Positions 49,101 through 57,939 of a stretch of DNA of 64,000 nt are shown here, piece by piece. Made by a program: the position numbers and the translations under genes. Numbering within the stretch: the first letter of the stretch is position 1; the number at the start of each line of letters is the position of its first letter. The notes under the pieces were generated by a model. It made no database searches, was not told the DNA's origin, and worked only from the letters and a program-made list of their open reading frames with translations. The stretch lies in contig CM053331.1 of the NCBI GenBank assembly GCA_028583605.1, positions 41,524,783 through 41,588,782 of the forward strand, in the 5' to 3' direction. The stretch comes from Dastarcus helophoroides. Lineage: Eukaryota > Arthropoda > Insecta > Coleoptera > Bothrideridae.

Positions 49101-50036
49101 CTTCAGATTTCTTTGGCACTGAGCCACAAGCTTATAAAAGTGGCCTTCAGACAAGTTTTTCTAGCGATGTATTTCCTCAATAACTCGCGAATTTCCGCTG
49201 TGATGTGATATTTTATAATAGTTCGTAAAAACAGACTCTCCTATTAACCATGTAATTCAACGAATTACCAATTAGATAAAATATAACACAAAGGTAGAAT
49301 CTTACGAATTACCAAGAATACGATCGTTACAAATATTTCAAATATCGAGAGCCCACGAAAGAATGTAAAGAAATCCAAAAGTTAAACACATTTGTATATC
49401 AATTGTGTTTGCAATACTGATAATGATTTTTCGAATCTAAACTTCAATTTTGATATCGTAAGAAAATTAATACGAAAAATTTGATTTTTTTGTCTATAAG
49501 TTGCAAAATAAAGCAACAATAGTAAAAACAATCTTATATTAAAACAAAATACCTTTTTTTATCTGCTGTCATCTTCATCTATCATTCAAAAAATGATATA
49601 AACATGTTTAAAAAAACAAAATATTCGATATAGCTCCTGCATATGACAAAACTTGTTCAACTTTTTTTATTATTACTAGATTATTATTATTATTACTAGA
49701 TTATTACTGTTACTAGATTATTACTAGATATTCATTAAATTTGAACTCAGAACCACACTCTGCAGTGATTGTTTTTTTTTATCAAAAATATCAAATATCA
49801 AAATTCAAATATCAAATATATCAAATTCAGGACAATGTCTAAACTTTTAAAAGGAAAAAATCAATTAAAAGCATTTTTCCACAAATTCGTAAATAAACAA
49901 TTATATCTAGAAGAAAAATGGTAAAATTGTAAACACTTACCGACTATACTAAATAAAGAAGAAGTTAGAACTAAAGCTAGGAATGCCCAAGGCGGCGGAT
50001 TTTTGTGATGAAACGGCGTTTTCCATCGTCTTCGAC
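27761..50036 (-). CDS. spi: Spitz-type TGF-alpha/EGF-receptor ligand (last four coding exons; 5' end unresolved)
   Basis: Minus-strand exons in transcript order: 49941-50036, 29099-29270, 28790-28851, 27761-28125 (stop TGA), all with GT-AG borders and matching phases, coding for about 231 residues. Exon 1 of this set gives a hydrophobic signal-peptide core (PPPWAFLALVLTSSLFSIV), followed by ACSSRTTPKP and TPRPNITFP as in Spitz. One EGF domain follows with cysteine spacing C-8-C-5-C-12-C-1-C-8-C (CLNGATCF, CECAEGYMGARCE). Next come a short stalk and a transmembrane helix that begins LETASIAGGA, equivalent to the Spitz rhomboid cleavage segment (ASIASGA). The cytoplasmic tail is about 90 residues and ends PPPPAAPQP. 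Known role: a membrane precursor escorted by Star and cleaved by Rhomboid to activate EGFR. The start codon lies in an exon upstream of 50036. Keren or a single ancestral spi/Keren gene is the alternative name. Confidence 0.92.
28126..28789 (-). other. spi: spitz intron (664 bp)
   Basis: AT-rich with no other feature recognised. The minus-strand open frame that runs in from the terminal exon stops at intron sequence and is not coding. Confidence 0.6.
28790..28851 (-). CDS. spi: spitz exon encoding the end of the EGF domain
   Basis: A 62-bp exon encoding E/CAEGYMGARCEYKDLDGSYL, the C-loop of the EGF domain plus the juxtamembrane start. Acceptor ATTACAG and donor GTAAGT are both canonical. Phase joins TGC GA|A on one side and TTG C|CG on the other. 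Confidence 0.9.
29099..29270 (-). CDS. spi: spitz exon encoding the pro-region and first EGF loops
   Basis: It encodes ACSSRTTPKPRPPVPTPRP, then NITFPRYTCPPAYAAWYCLN and GATCFTVKIGESLLYNC. Acceptor TTTGTTTCAG and donor GTAAGTG are canonical. The PRPNITFP stretch and the N-glycosylation sequon NIT match Spitz. Confidence 0.9.
29818..30182 (+). repeat. Solo-LTR-like element, copy 1
   Basis: It begins TGTTAGAAATCGCAAAG and ends CATGTAACA (TG...CA termini). Near the 3' end it has a TATATATATGCGCGCCCC segment, then AATAAAGTGTTTAAATT, and CGATCGAA before the terminus. The same order occurs in the copies at 44775 and 51510. This layout (TATA, then AATAAA, then a short U5) fits an LTR of a Ty3/gypsy- or BEL-type retrotransposon. 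No internal pol region or second LTR is nearby and no clear TSD remains. Confidence 0.6.
33657..33733 (-). pseudogene. Degenerate tRNA(Arg)-like sequence (tRNA relic or SINE head)
   Basis: Read on the minus strand, GGCGCAATGAATAAGATC resembles the A-box/D-arm of insect tRNA-Arg, ACTTCT lies at the anticodon-arm position, and GTGTTGAAATCCTGC resembles a mutated B-box/T-arm. The acceptor ends do not pair and the T-loop is altered, so this is not a functional tRNA. Confidence 0.4.
38205..38445. mobile_element. Non-autonomous hAT MITE (241 bp)
   Basis: Terminal inverted repeats CAGGGGTTTCCAAACT (left) and AGTTTGGAGACCCCTG (right) match with one difference and are of the hAT type (CAGGGGTNTCCAAACT). 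The flanking octamers CTTTAAAT and CTCTAATG are only partly alike, consistent with a decayed 8-bp duplication. No coding capacity. Confidence 0.8.
38686..39147 (+). other. Unrecognised open frame in the spitz intron
   Basis: A 153-codon frame (GTG first codon; internal ATG at 38752) encodes a mixed composition with several cysteines. No domain, signal or splice structure is recognised. Its length is notable for AT-rich intronic DNA but within reach of chance. No function is proposed. Confidence 0.15.
41578..41640 (+). repeat. Dispersed repeat, copy 2 (partner at 10040-10096)
   Basis: It shares a 24-bp exact core with 10040-10063 and a downstream ACCACTCTGACGG related to ACCAGACTGACG. Both copies lie in introns of different genes. 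Confidence 0.5.
41780..42185. repeat. Low-complexity TTCGAAA/AAATTT tract
   Basis: Short recurrent words (AAATTTCAATTT, TTTCTCGAAAT, AAAATTTTGACTCGAG) with the same texture as the tracts near 5, 51, 58-62 and 64 kb. Non-coding. Confidence 0.4.
44775..45157 (+). repeat. Solo-LTR-like element, copy 2, interrupted by a foldback element
   Basis: It starts TGTTAGAAATCACGTGC and aligns with copies 1 and 3 through the GAGATGGAAA, TTTCGCTTCTTTA and GTGTTTAAATTCGCGAC segments, ending near GTCGAACA. A 103-bp foldback element at 45003-45105 splits it just at the AATAAAGTG poly(A)-signal region. Confidence 0.6.
45003..45105 (+). mobile_element. 103-bp foldback element nested in the LTR, with 9-bp TSD
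   Basis: A hairpin (45003-45067) pairs AAGTCCAA with TTGGACTT and GTTTCACCCCTTTA with TAAAGGGGTGAAAC around a short loop, followed by a 38-nt tail. CTATAAATA occurs on both sides (44994-45002 and 45106-45114), and the other LTR copies show uninterrupted sequence here, so the insertion is directly visible. It is related to 11862-11965 in a ci intron. No coding capacity. Confidence 0.7.
46957..47590 (+). mobile_element. 3' fragment of a non-LTR retrotransposon with RNase H
   Basis: In one frame (46957-47116) the RNase H C-terminus reads IWIKGHSRKEGNECSDKLAR, the typical GH(S)xxxGNExxDxLA motif. After a +1 shift near 47105 the frame ending at 47503 continues with LLNEEIYRKHKAIW, RKRAKLCLQLSRNN, LTGH-like GHCRLNKHLHRM and CGGCLEEDESVEHVMCHCPA, the zinc-knuckle-like tail seen downstream of RNase H in I/R1/LOA-type elements. 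Everything upstream (endonuclease, RT) is missing, so this is a 5'-truncated, frameshifted copy. The 3' UTR runs to about 47590. Confidence 0.85.
47772..47966. mobile_element. MITE with 39-bp perfect terminal inverted repeats, copy 1
   Basis: Arms 47772-47810 and 47928-47966 are exact inverted copies (GATTCTAATGCACAGACCAA...). The 117-bp core includes CGAGTTGGATATACCAAACT and CGAGATCTAACAAGATCG, which recur at 57734-57871. No ORF. The target duplication is not clear. Confidence 0.85.
49672..49732 (+). repeat. TTATTACTAGA minisatellite
   Basis: Imperfect tandem copies of ATTATTACTAGATT with (TTA)n runs; slippage-prone simple sequence close to the spitz signal-peptide exon. Confidence 0.6.
49941..50036 (-). 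CDS. spi: spitz signal-peptide exon
   Basis: Acceptor TTGTTGCAG (50037-50045) and donor GTAAGTG frame a 96-bp exon encoding RRRWKTPFHHKNPPPWAFLA then LVLTSSLFSIV, a basic n-region plus hydrophobic core. It ends with a single g that joins AT|GCG (Asp-Ala) at the start of the 29099-29270 exon, giving DACSSR right after the signal peptide exactly as in Spitz (EACSSR). The only ATG is out of frame, so initiation must lie in an upstream exon that ends one base into a codon. Confidence 0.85.
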
Positions 50037-51509
50037 CTGCAACAAAAAAAGAAAGAAAAACGTCAGGATCGAGCGTTCACGTCATTTTTCCAACATTCTT
50101 TGGACTGGTTCGATAGAGGCGCGTATTTACAACATTAATAATTCACCGAGAAAATTCGTCCCGAGTAAATGGTACGAAAGCGATGACTCCCTCATCCATC
50201 AGGCGGAATTCGCGAAAACTAGAGAAAGAGAGGAAGCGGTTCATCGACCTAGAAATTCAATCCTTCACTTGGGGGAAACCCTTCGATGGTAAACCAAAGT
50301 TAAAATGAGCGAAAGCACAAATTTTACTTAGAATAAAAGTCGAAAGAGTTACCTTAAATTAAAATAAATTAAATTGTCGATATGGATGCAACACTTCTTA
50401 AATATTAACGAGACTTCGTTTGCAGAATTAGATGAATAATTGCAACTTAACGAAAAAATAGAATAAACTGAAAGAGTTTTTAAATTAATAAATTTATGGA
50501 TCATTTTTTTTAAATGATTTCATCTGTTTCCCCTTTTAATTAATTACCAGATATGTATAAGATAGCGATAGATGGTGATGTCGATCAAACATACTTACTA
50601 CATACTTACTCATTTATAAAATAAGTTTGAACAAAATTATCTTCCAAATGTTTACCATCTTAGCAAAATTTTTAGTTTAATACATTAAAATTTTTATTTA
50701 TTTCTTTCTTTTTTAATCCAAAGTTTTAATTTGATATTACGAGGAAAAAGTTGAAATTTAGAAAAAACTAATTTAAAAAGTTAAAAAAAATTTCGAGTCG
50801 ATGAAAGAAAACCAAACTAATACATAAACGAACGTTTTTTAACACTTAAATTTTTTGTAGTAACTCTGGACTTCTTGCAAAAGTTCTTAAACATTCGAAT
50901 TTACAGAGACTAAAATCTAAATTTCGGGAAAAAGTAATATATGTTAGAAAAAGACTAACTTCTGAGTTTGAAGTCTAAATTTTAGGATAAAACTATAAAA
51001 ATCCTTCATGATGATTTGAAAAAAAAAAGGTTGAAAATTCGAAAAAAAAAATAATCTACTACTACCAAAAGTTTTAAACTCTTTTAGAAATTTCAAGAAT
51101 ATTTTTATTGTAACTTCGGTGTTTCTTTAAGCTACGACGTTTTCTTTAAAACGTTTTCGTTGAAATCGAAATTGAGGGAAATTTCGAATTCAATTTATAA
51201 ACTTCCGAATTTTTAAAAAAATCTAAACGTTTTCTTCTCACAATTTAATTGAAACTTAAATTTTGAAAACTGAATTTTTTAAAATAAATTTATTTCGAAT
51301 AATTTCCCGAATTTTAATTATCGTTTTAAATTTTAGTTTTATCCGAGCATTTGACTTTCAAATTGAAATTTAGACATTTTGCAGAAAGGTGGACGTGAAT
51401 TTGGCGGTACGAATTTACCAAATAAAATGGGATATTCCTTAATTTTAAGTGTAGCAGAGAACTTTTTGTTTTGTAATATGTTAAAAAAAAAACAGAAATA
51501 ATATTGGCG
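50037..51509. other. Region upstream of the spitz signal-peptide exon; candidate first exon and AT tract
   Basis: It contains one candidate minus-strand start, ATGA|GTAAGT at 50604-50613, which would splice in frame to the signal-peptide exon and give a short, conventional N-terminus. Its surroundings are AT-rich and give no further support. From about 50.7 to 51.4 kb the sequence is a TTCGAAA-type low-complexity tract. Confidence 0.3.
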
Positions 51510-51825
51510 TGTTACAAATCGTGAAGTATTTGAGCCTCAGATGGAACTTGCCAGATAGTATAGCGAAGTGATTTCTATGTGAAGGTGTACGACTTCTGAT
51601 CACTGCGTTTAGTCTAGAACGTACGAGAAGTTTTTTTGAGATGGAAACTTTCGGAAGCAGGTATTGGATATAAAGATACGCGCTCCCCTGCGGTGATTCG
51701 TTCAGTCCGGTATTTAGTATTAGTAATTGATTCATGTTATTCTTTGTTGCATTACGTTCTGTTTCTTTATCTGAATAAAGTGTTTAAATTAGGGGCGTAT
51801 TTAAAATCGAACTAAACGCGTAACA
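51510..51825 (+). repeat. Solo-LTR-like element, copy 3 (best preserved)
   Basis: It runs from TGTTACAAATCGTGAAG to AAACGCGTAACA, so the termini form TGTTAC...GTAACA. A TATAAAG box (51669-51675) sits about 33 bp upstream of TTCAGTCC (an initiator-like TCAGT), and AATAAA (51774-51779) precedes GTGTTTAAATT. This U3-R-U5-like order supports an LTR. No TSD or internal region is evident. Confidence 0.65.
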
Positions 51826-54800
51826 AACGTGAAATATTAATTACTGATTTAAAGAATTCTTGATATCAAAACGTAAAAAAAAATCATATTTGATGTTTTT
51901 TCCTTTCCCGATCATTGCTTCTTTTTCGACTCAGCTACCCCATTAATAAAAGCAACGAGACGCCACTGATCGGGTAAATTCGCGACAAATCTTGTTTGAA
52001 TGCACCGCAAACTAACCAGTTGTCGTTTATATTCAAATAGGCGCCTACGTAGGGTATAATTCACAATGACTTCTTACGAATGCGCCAATTTTTTTAATTT
52101 TTTTTTTATCGATGACCTAATGCAGGCACCTTCGTAAAAATCTTCCCTCGGAACGAATTTAAACACGAACAAGTGGTGCAATTCTTATGCGAGGAAGTTA
52201 TTTATTGGTTCTCGGATTGAGACGTTTTCAGTACTTGAAACAGCATTTCAGATTGGTAGAAATATATATCTAATTGGATCTTAGGAACAACATTTTTTCA
52301 GGTGCGACGCGATTCAAAATCAATTTTCACATCGTACAATATTTGTCGTAATGATTTTATTAATTGTAAAATGAATCACAATACGTTTCGATAAAGTACT
52401 GAAAATAGTACACGTTGTTTATCAAGAAAAAATTGTCCAGAATCTATTTGAAAGTTTGGGTCGTATTTGCTGCATAGTCCTGTACATTTTTTTCTCAATA
52501 TATGTGTAAATTTAGCTTTGTTTCCCATGTCAGGGTCAGTCTGATGGATTCGATCAGCAATTCGGATGCATAATAATTAGCTGACGAGATGCACTTTCAA
52601 TGCGAACTCCCGACGTATAAAACAATGACCAAAGTAAAAGTAGTCGATTTTTTATTTCCTGCGTTGTCGAACCGGCAAGATTTGAAATCTAGATATATTA
52701 TATCGCGTTTCTTCCAGTGTTTTCGCTTATTTAACGTCCAAGGTAGTATCTATGGAATTCATGTCGTAAGTTACACTTAAATCGGACATGGACACTTAGA
52801 GGTAATCATTTTTATTGGCAAAAATTGTTTCGTGTACATTAAATTTTAAAAAGGCGAAAAGAGCGTTTATTTATTAACCTCCCGCAATTTTGTTTTAATA
52901 AATAAACAGTTCTTGGTTTCTTAGCGTATATACCTGTAATTACTCGCCTCTTTGCGATTAATAACTAATAAATATATGATTACCATTCAGAACGATGTTT
53001 AAATAGTTAATTAGATTCAGATCGTTGCGTAGATGTGGTTAATATTGAATGTGTTCAGCTCAGCAGATTGAAATATTAAAATTTCACTCGACTAAACTAC
53101 AATTTACATAATAACATTACACAATAAGGCTTTATTAAAAAAAATCAATTTTATTTTATATGTTGAAAAAAAAAAATTAACCAGCAATTGAAACAGTATA
53201 AAAGTGTATCCTTCAGAACGCATGCCACAAATTTATTAATTTCCCTCATTAGGGACAATCTCGTAAAATCTTCTTCCGATTCGTAAGCCAATTCGTTCTA
53301 CTTGAACGAGTTTTTTTCAGTTTTTTGTTATGGATAAAATCGTTGGCCTTGCGATGCCAATTATTTCGGTTTTCGCTGCATTTCGACGGTAGTGCACCAG
53401 GAAACGGAGCGTTTTCGGCGCGACCCACGCGTCACCGTCAATTGAGCGTTTCCTCTCTTCGTCAGCGCGTTGCTTCGACACCTACTTATCCCGGCTAAAT
53501 GCCCAAAGTGCACCGTGGAAGTGGACAATTTGCAAATAACACCATCTCGTTAACTGACCTACTTATAATAAACTTTTAAGTGCTCCTGCATGCGTGTGCA
53601 TTACTTCATTTAATATCACGACCACATTATTTCTCACCGTACCGTGAGATCCGATTATGATATCGGAGCTGGTTCGATTGTGGCACAATGAGGTTGTTAT
53701 TCTGTTATTTTATAATGCGCTCGGAATTAATCGATTTCGTTCAGCTTCGGAAAAACTGCAACAGTTACTTGCGTGATACGTTTTGGAATGAATGCATCGT
53801 GTTGAAGTTTTTCCGAAATCGGATCAAAGCGACCAAAACTAAATTTAGAATTTTTGAATTTCGAATAGAGAACTTATTGGGTAGATCGGTACATAATAGT
53901 CATTTTTCTCCACCAAATATCATGGGGAAAACAAATGTATAAATTTGCCTTGTTCCTGATCATTTTGAACGATTTCACCACATAACGATAGATTTTGGCC
54001 CGTTAACCTGCCGCAAAGATTGCAACAGGCAAGGCGAAACGGACCGATAGGCGGAAATTGTTACGGAACCCGTTGAACAATGGGTACGTTTGCTCAATCT
54101 GTTAAATCGGCCAGACGTTGCTGCAGTCATTAGCGATGCCATTTTTTTATAATTAACGAACGTGTTGGAAGATGTTCAACGATAACGCGTCCGAATTAGA
54201 ATGCTAACGAGCAAATTGCGGAATATTACGTCCAATTGTTCACTTTTATGAACCCTTAAGATCGCGCTGGCAGATTTTCGAGCACGCTAACGTTCCTGAA
54301 TTGAAAAAAATTAGACGTGGCAGTTTTTCATACTCTATTGTTTATCAGGAATCCTTGGCACCAATGCCAAAGTCTTTAAATTGCATCCGGATTTTTTCAT
54401 TAATTTTGAGTGTAACAAACAAATAAAAAAAAGTCATTTTTTTTTATATAACAAAGATATTTTAAGTTCTTCTAATTTGCAATTTACCGAATGGTTAGTA
54501 AGGAGGTTCATAATATCGTAATTCAGTAATTTATCATTTTTTTTAATAAACACGGAACAAATCCCAACTTGATCGAAATCAAATAAGAGAGATCTACAAA
54601 ATTTCTTTCAATCGAAACGTAAATATAAATGATAAAATGTAAACTATTCTAACTTTAGACAAATCCTATAGTCCCTGGTTAGCTTAAAGTGCACCATGAA
54701 CGAACTGATGACCGACTATGCCCTACCTTACTCTCATTGGCCTACCCTTACAGTAATCGAGTTTCGAACGTGGGTGACGACGACCCCTAAAGATCAAGAC

Positions 54801-56100
54801 AAAGAAAAAAATAAGGCCCGTGCTTCGATTGCTTCACGCGATCCAATAGTTTTATTTGATGATTTCGCAAGGGCAGAAAACGCGCCGCGCCGCAGATCAC
54901 CGAAATCGTGCAATTTCGGTACTTCCGCGAAATTTTAAACTTTTTGGTTAAAAATGTAATTACTCCGGAACGGAGATCTCCGGTTATCTACTAAAGAGTG
55001 CCGGAAGTAGCGAAACTGTCGCTGTAATGTCCAGTGTTCGGCGTATTTTCTATGAACTAGTGCAAAAGCTGTTTAATTCGTCGACCAAGAAAGTGCCTTT
55101 AATTATGGCGAGTTTCTAGCACTAGAGCGTTGTAAAAAGGTCATCCGCCCGATTCTAACAGTTTGTCAAACATAAACAAACGGTTTAAGTGCGTCGTTCG
55201 ATATAAAAACTGTAAAACAATACACATTTAATAACTGTAAGTTTTAATACTAATCGTCCTTGGTAACACCGACTTCATTCGCTCGTCATTAATAAAACAT
55301 CCAATTTCTCACTCCTGATGTGAAAATAAGGTCGAACTCGAATGTAATGTATCGATCACTAAATACTCGTAACTAATTCAATTAATCGTGCAATATTGAT
55401 ACACGTCCACTTGGCGGTTTGTGCATTTTGATGCGAAAGCAATTAAAAAGTTAACGCGCCCCGTTCGAAAATAGCGTCGACCGAAAAAAAGCTTTTAAAA
55501 ATAGATTCGCGACAAGGCGGAATTTACAGGACAAACATCGGCCGGTTACACCTCTTTGAAATGTTTGTGCGTACGCGTGTACCTTTTATAACGGAAGTCG
55601 CTTGTCTAAGAATGCACCGGAAATCACGTTTCAATATTTTTTTTTTTCCATCTGTTCATTACTCAACTTTAATGTAATTTAATACCATTTCGAGCTAATT
55701 TTAAACGAATGCCAACCCTATGAGAACAAGTAAGAGTCTGTGTAGTGTGGGACCGCTCTTAATGTCACGTTAGAAATATTAAAATATATAAATAACCGTC
55801 TATTCGATATTTTCATTATTTTTTTCAACGCGAGCGTGGCGGGCCCTAAAAATATTTCATTCGTTGTGATTGTTTAGTAATTGGTACTAATTTTATTGCT
55901 ACGATACTCCATTAGTCAGAATTGCGATCGCGAATATTTATCCAAATATTACATACATAATATGTATACAAACAAAACAAAGTAGTGTTTAGTTATAACA
56001 TTTTTAACTCAAGAGCAACTAGACGAATTTTATGATCTTTGCTTTGTTGGATTTGTCTCGGCGTCGAATAGCAGAATAACTACTAAAAATCGAAAAAAAA
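51826..56100. other. Long non-coding stretch, no gene supported
   Basis: Mixed AT-rich and moderately GC-containing sequence. The short open frames (for example 54696-54938) show no domains or splice context. It could be a spitz upstream intron or intergenic DNA. Confidence 0.35.
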
Positions 56101-56155
56101 GTTAACAAAATATTTATTAATTCTAAGGCGATATGAAGTTCGCCGGGTCAGCTAG
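56100..56155 (+). mobile_element. Helitron-type 3' terminus
   Basis: A short hairpin GGCGA/TCGCC (56127-56131 with 56140-56144) is followed by GGGTCAG and CTAG (56152-56155), then T. GTTCGCCGGGTCAGCTAGT is a characteristic insect Helitron 3' end. The 5' end of this copy was not located and no Rep/helicase sequence is seen. Confidence 0.6.
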
Positions 56156-57130
56156 TAGTTAATAAATTGCTGAATTTTTCCCCTTTTTTTAAAAATCTAT
56201 TTTTACATTTTTTTTAATTCCGGAAATAATTTTTTTTATAATTGTCTAATTAAAATGTCCCTAATTTCGAAAAAATGTTTATCTTTTAAAAATAACATTG
56301 GCTAAAATTTCCAACCAGCTCCACATCAAAAAAATAATTCGTCTTAAAAAAATGTTTAATTAAAAATATGTATGTACGTGTATAATATACCTCTTAATGA
56401 TAAAATGTTTTTTAACTCGCTGGTATAAAACAAATTTTCATAAATACATTAAATTGCGAAAAAAATACTACATTGCGTATCTAGTTGTAAAAGCAATACA
56501 TTTCCGGACGATGATGTAACTGTAACTGTGGCCAAGGCGTTAGCAGAGGCTAAAAACATCGAAATCCGAGAATGTGCGAGGCACACATACTCTTTTTTCT
56601 AAAATCGCAATCACTATTATGTAAATTAAGAAATTCTTATTATCAATTCATGACACTTTTCAGTGTCATTGTCTTTATAAAAGTTACTTTCTTTCTCGGT
56701 TTAAGACAGAAGAAAACTTTTTCAGACTGTTTTGTGATAATTAGTTCTGGAATTGTGCCGAGAAATTAGGCATTCTGGTTCGATTAAAAAAAAAGTTTCT
56801 CTGCCTTTCAAAATAGTCATTCATAAAATTTTGATTTAAAATGAGCATTATTTATTTTTATTTAAAGCTCGATGTAATGTTAGGATGCCGCGGAAACTTC
56901 TGGTTATACTCAGAACGTCGTCGCAAATCAAAAAAATTCCGAGATCCACCACCGGTGGAAAGCGTCGAATTTGCGGGATCGTGGGTGGCGCCCTTTAGGG
57001 GCATTCCCTCGCGGGCTCTCACGCGCTCGCTCGGGCTCGGATGATATACCTACATGCAGTTAAGAATGAAATGAAAATGAGGCGCGCACACACACTCACA
57101 CACACATACACCGACGTGAGGTTACTGACC

Positions 57131-57289
57131 TGAAAATCTCGCTAAGAAACGATGGAAGCCGGTGGCAAGTGGCTGCGCCAGGCACCGCAGCGTTACAGGA
57201 AGAGGACCCATCGCCGCTCCCGATGCTCCGTCGGCAGGGAACGTCCGCCGCCCCCTGTCCCATGACGGCCACATCACGTGCGCCACTGG
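57131..57289 (-). other. Candidate upstream spitz exon (CpG-rich)
   Basis: On the minus strand, TTTGTTCCAG precedes and TTTTCAG|GTCAGT ends a GC-rich segment that is open in the frame and phase needed to join the signal-peptide exon. The phase match and borders could still be chance. If translated from its ATGs, the signal peptide would sit 40 or more residues from the N-terminus, which is unusual. It could also be a 5' UTR exon or unrelated. Confidence 0.25.
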
Positions 57290-57680
57290 AACAAAGATTC
57301 GACCGTTAACGGGATGGGGATTTTTTAATTGGTCGGACAATTAGTAACCTGGTGGTCTTATTAACGAGGTGATTTAGAAATGGCATTAGGGACGTCGCGT
57401 CGAGCCGATGATATACGGTCGACACCGCAGGTATCGGACTTAGCACCGACCGACCGCGATGTGGGTGATTGTTTATTGTGTTCCACCAAATCGTGCACAA
57501 TAAATATTAAACAAATATATTTCTGTCGTGGGACCCCGTCGTCACGGCTCCTTCGGTTTCTTTAAAATCAAAAGATCGGGCCGACGATTAAAAGCAGTTT
57601 CAATTCATTTTTTTTTCTTTCTTTAGATTTTCTATCTATGGTCTATATGCAAGTAGTTGGCGATGGCCATGGTTTCTCTA

Positions 57681-57876
57681 TGGACCAATAGGTGGTAGTA
57701 CTAACAGTCACTCGCTTGACGTTTGTGAATATTTTAGTACTTACTTGTCGGAACATTTATTAACATTCGAGTTGGATATACCAAACTGACGAGATCTAAC
57801 AAGATCGAAACCGGTATTTGGTTTCCAAACTTCGAATCTAATATAAATGTTCAAACCTATTGGTCTGAGCATATTA
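57681..57876. mobile_element. MITE, copy 2 of the family at 47772
   Basis: The core 57734-57871 is about 90 percent identical by eye to copy 1, with both the GTTGGATATACCAAACTGAC and CGAGATCTAACAAGATCG words. The right end keeps TGTTCAAACCTATTGGTCTG. The left end is diverged but retains GGACCAATAGGT at 57682-57693. Confidence 0.75.
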
Positions 57877-57939
57877 GTATAGTCTATTCCAACTTGGGTT
57901 ATCCGCAAAATTTCACTGACAACATTTAACTCTATATAT

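Larger units (their letters stand above)
29271..49940 (-). other. spi: Large spitz intron (20.7 kb) containing transposon debris
   Basis: It is defined by the TTTCAG acceptor at 29271-29276 and the GTAAGTG donor at 49934-49940 on the minus strand. It contains two solo-LTR-like elements (29818-30182, 44775-45157), a hAT MITE, a non-LTR fragment with its neighbouring MITE, a tRNA-Arg-like relic, and a low-complexity tract near 41.8-42.2 kb. I see no nested gene I can support. The long unassigned stretches 30.2-33.6, 33.8-38.2, 38.5-41.5, 42.2-44.7 and 45.2-46.9 kb hold nothing I recognise. Confidence 0.75.

Noticed and set aside
49355..49385. GAATGTAAAGAAAT resembling the miR-1 mature sequence
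   Set aside because: It differs from miR-1 at key positions and no matching hairpin arm is found nearby.
54696..54938. 80-codon plus-strand frame beginning with an ATG
   Set aside because: No domain, splice context or poly(A) signal; its length is compatible with chance.
57131..57340. A 72-codon minus-strand protein gene
   Set aside because: No family is recognised and the open frame is explained by CpG-rich sequence; kept only as a low-confidence candidate spitz 5' exon.
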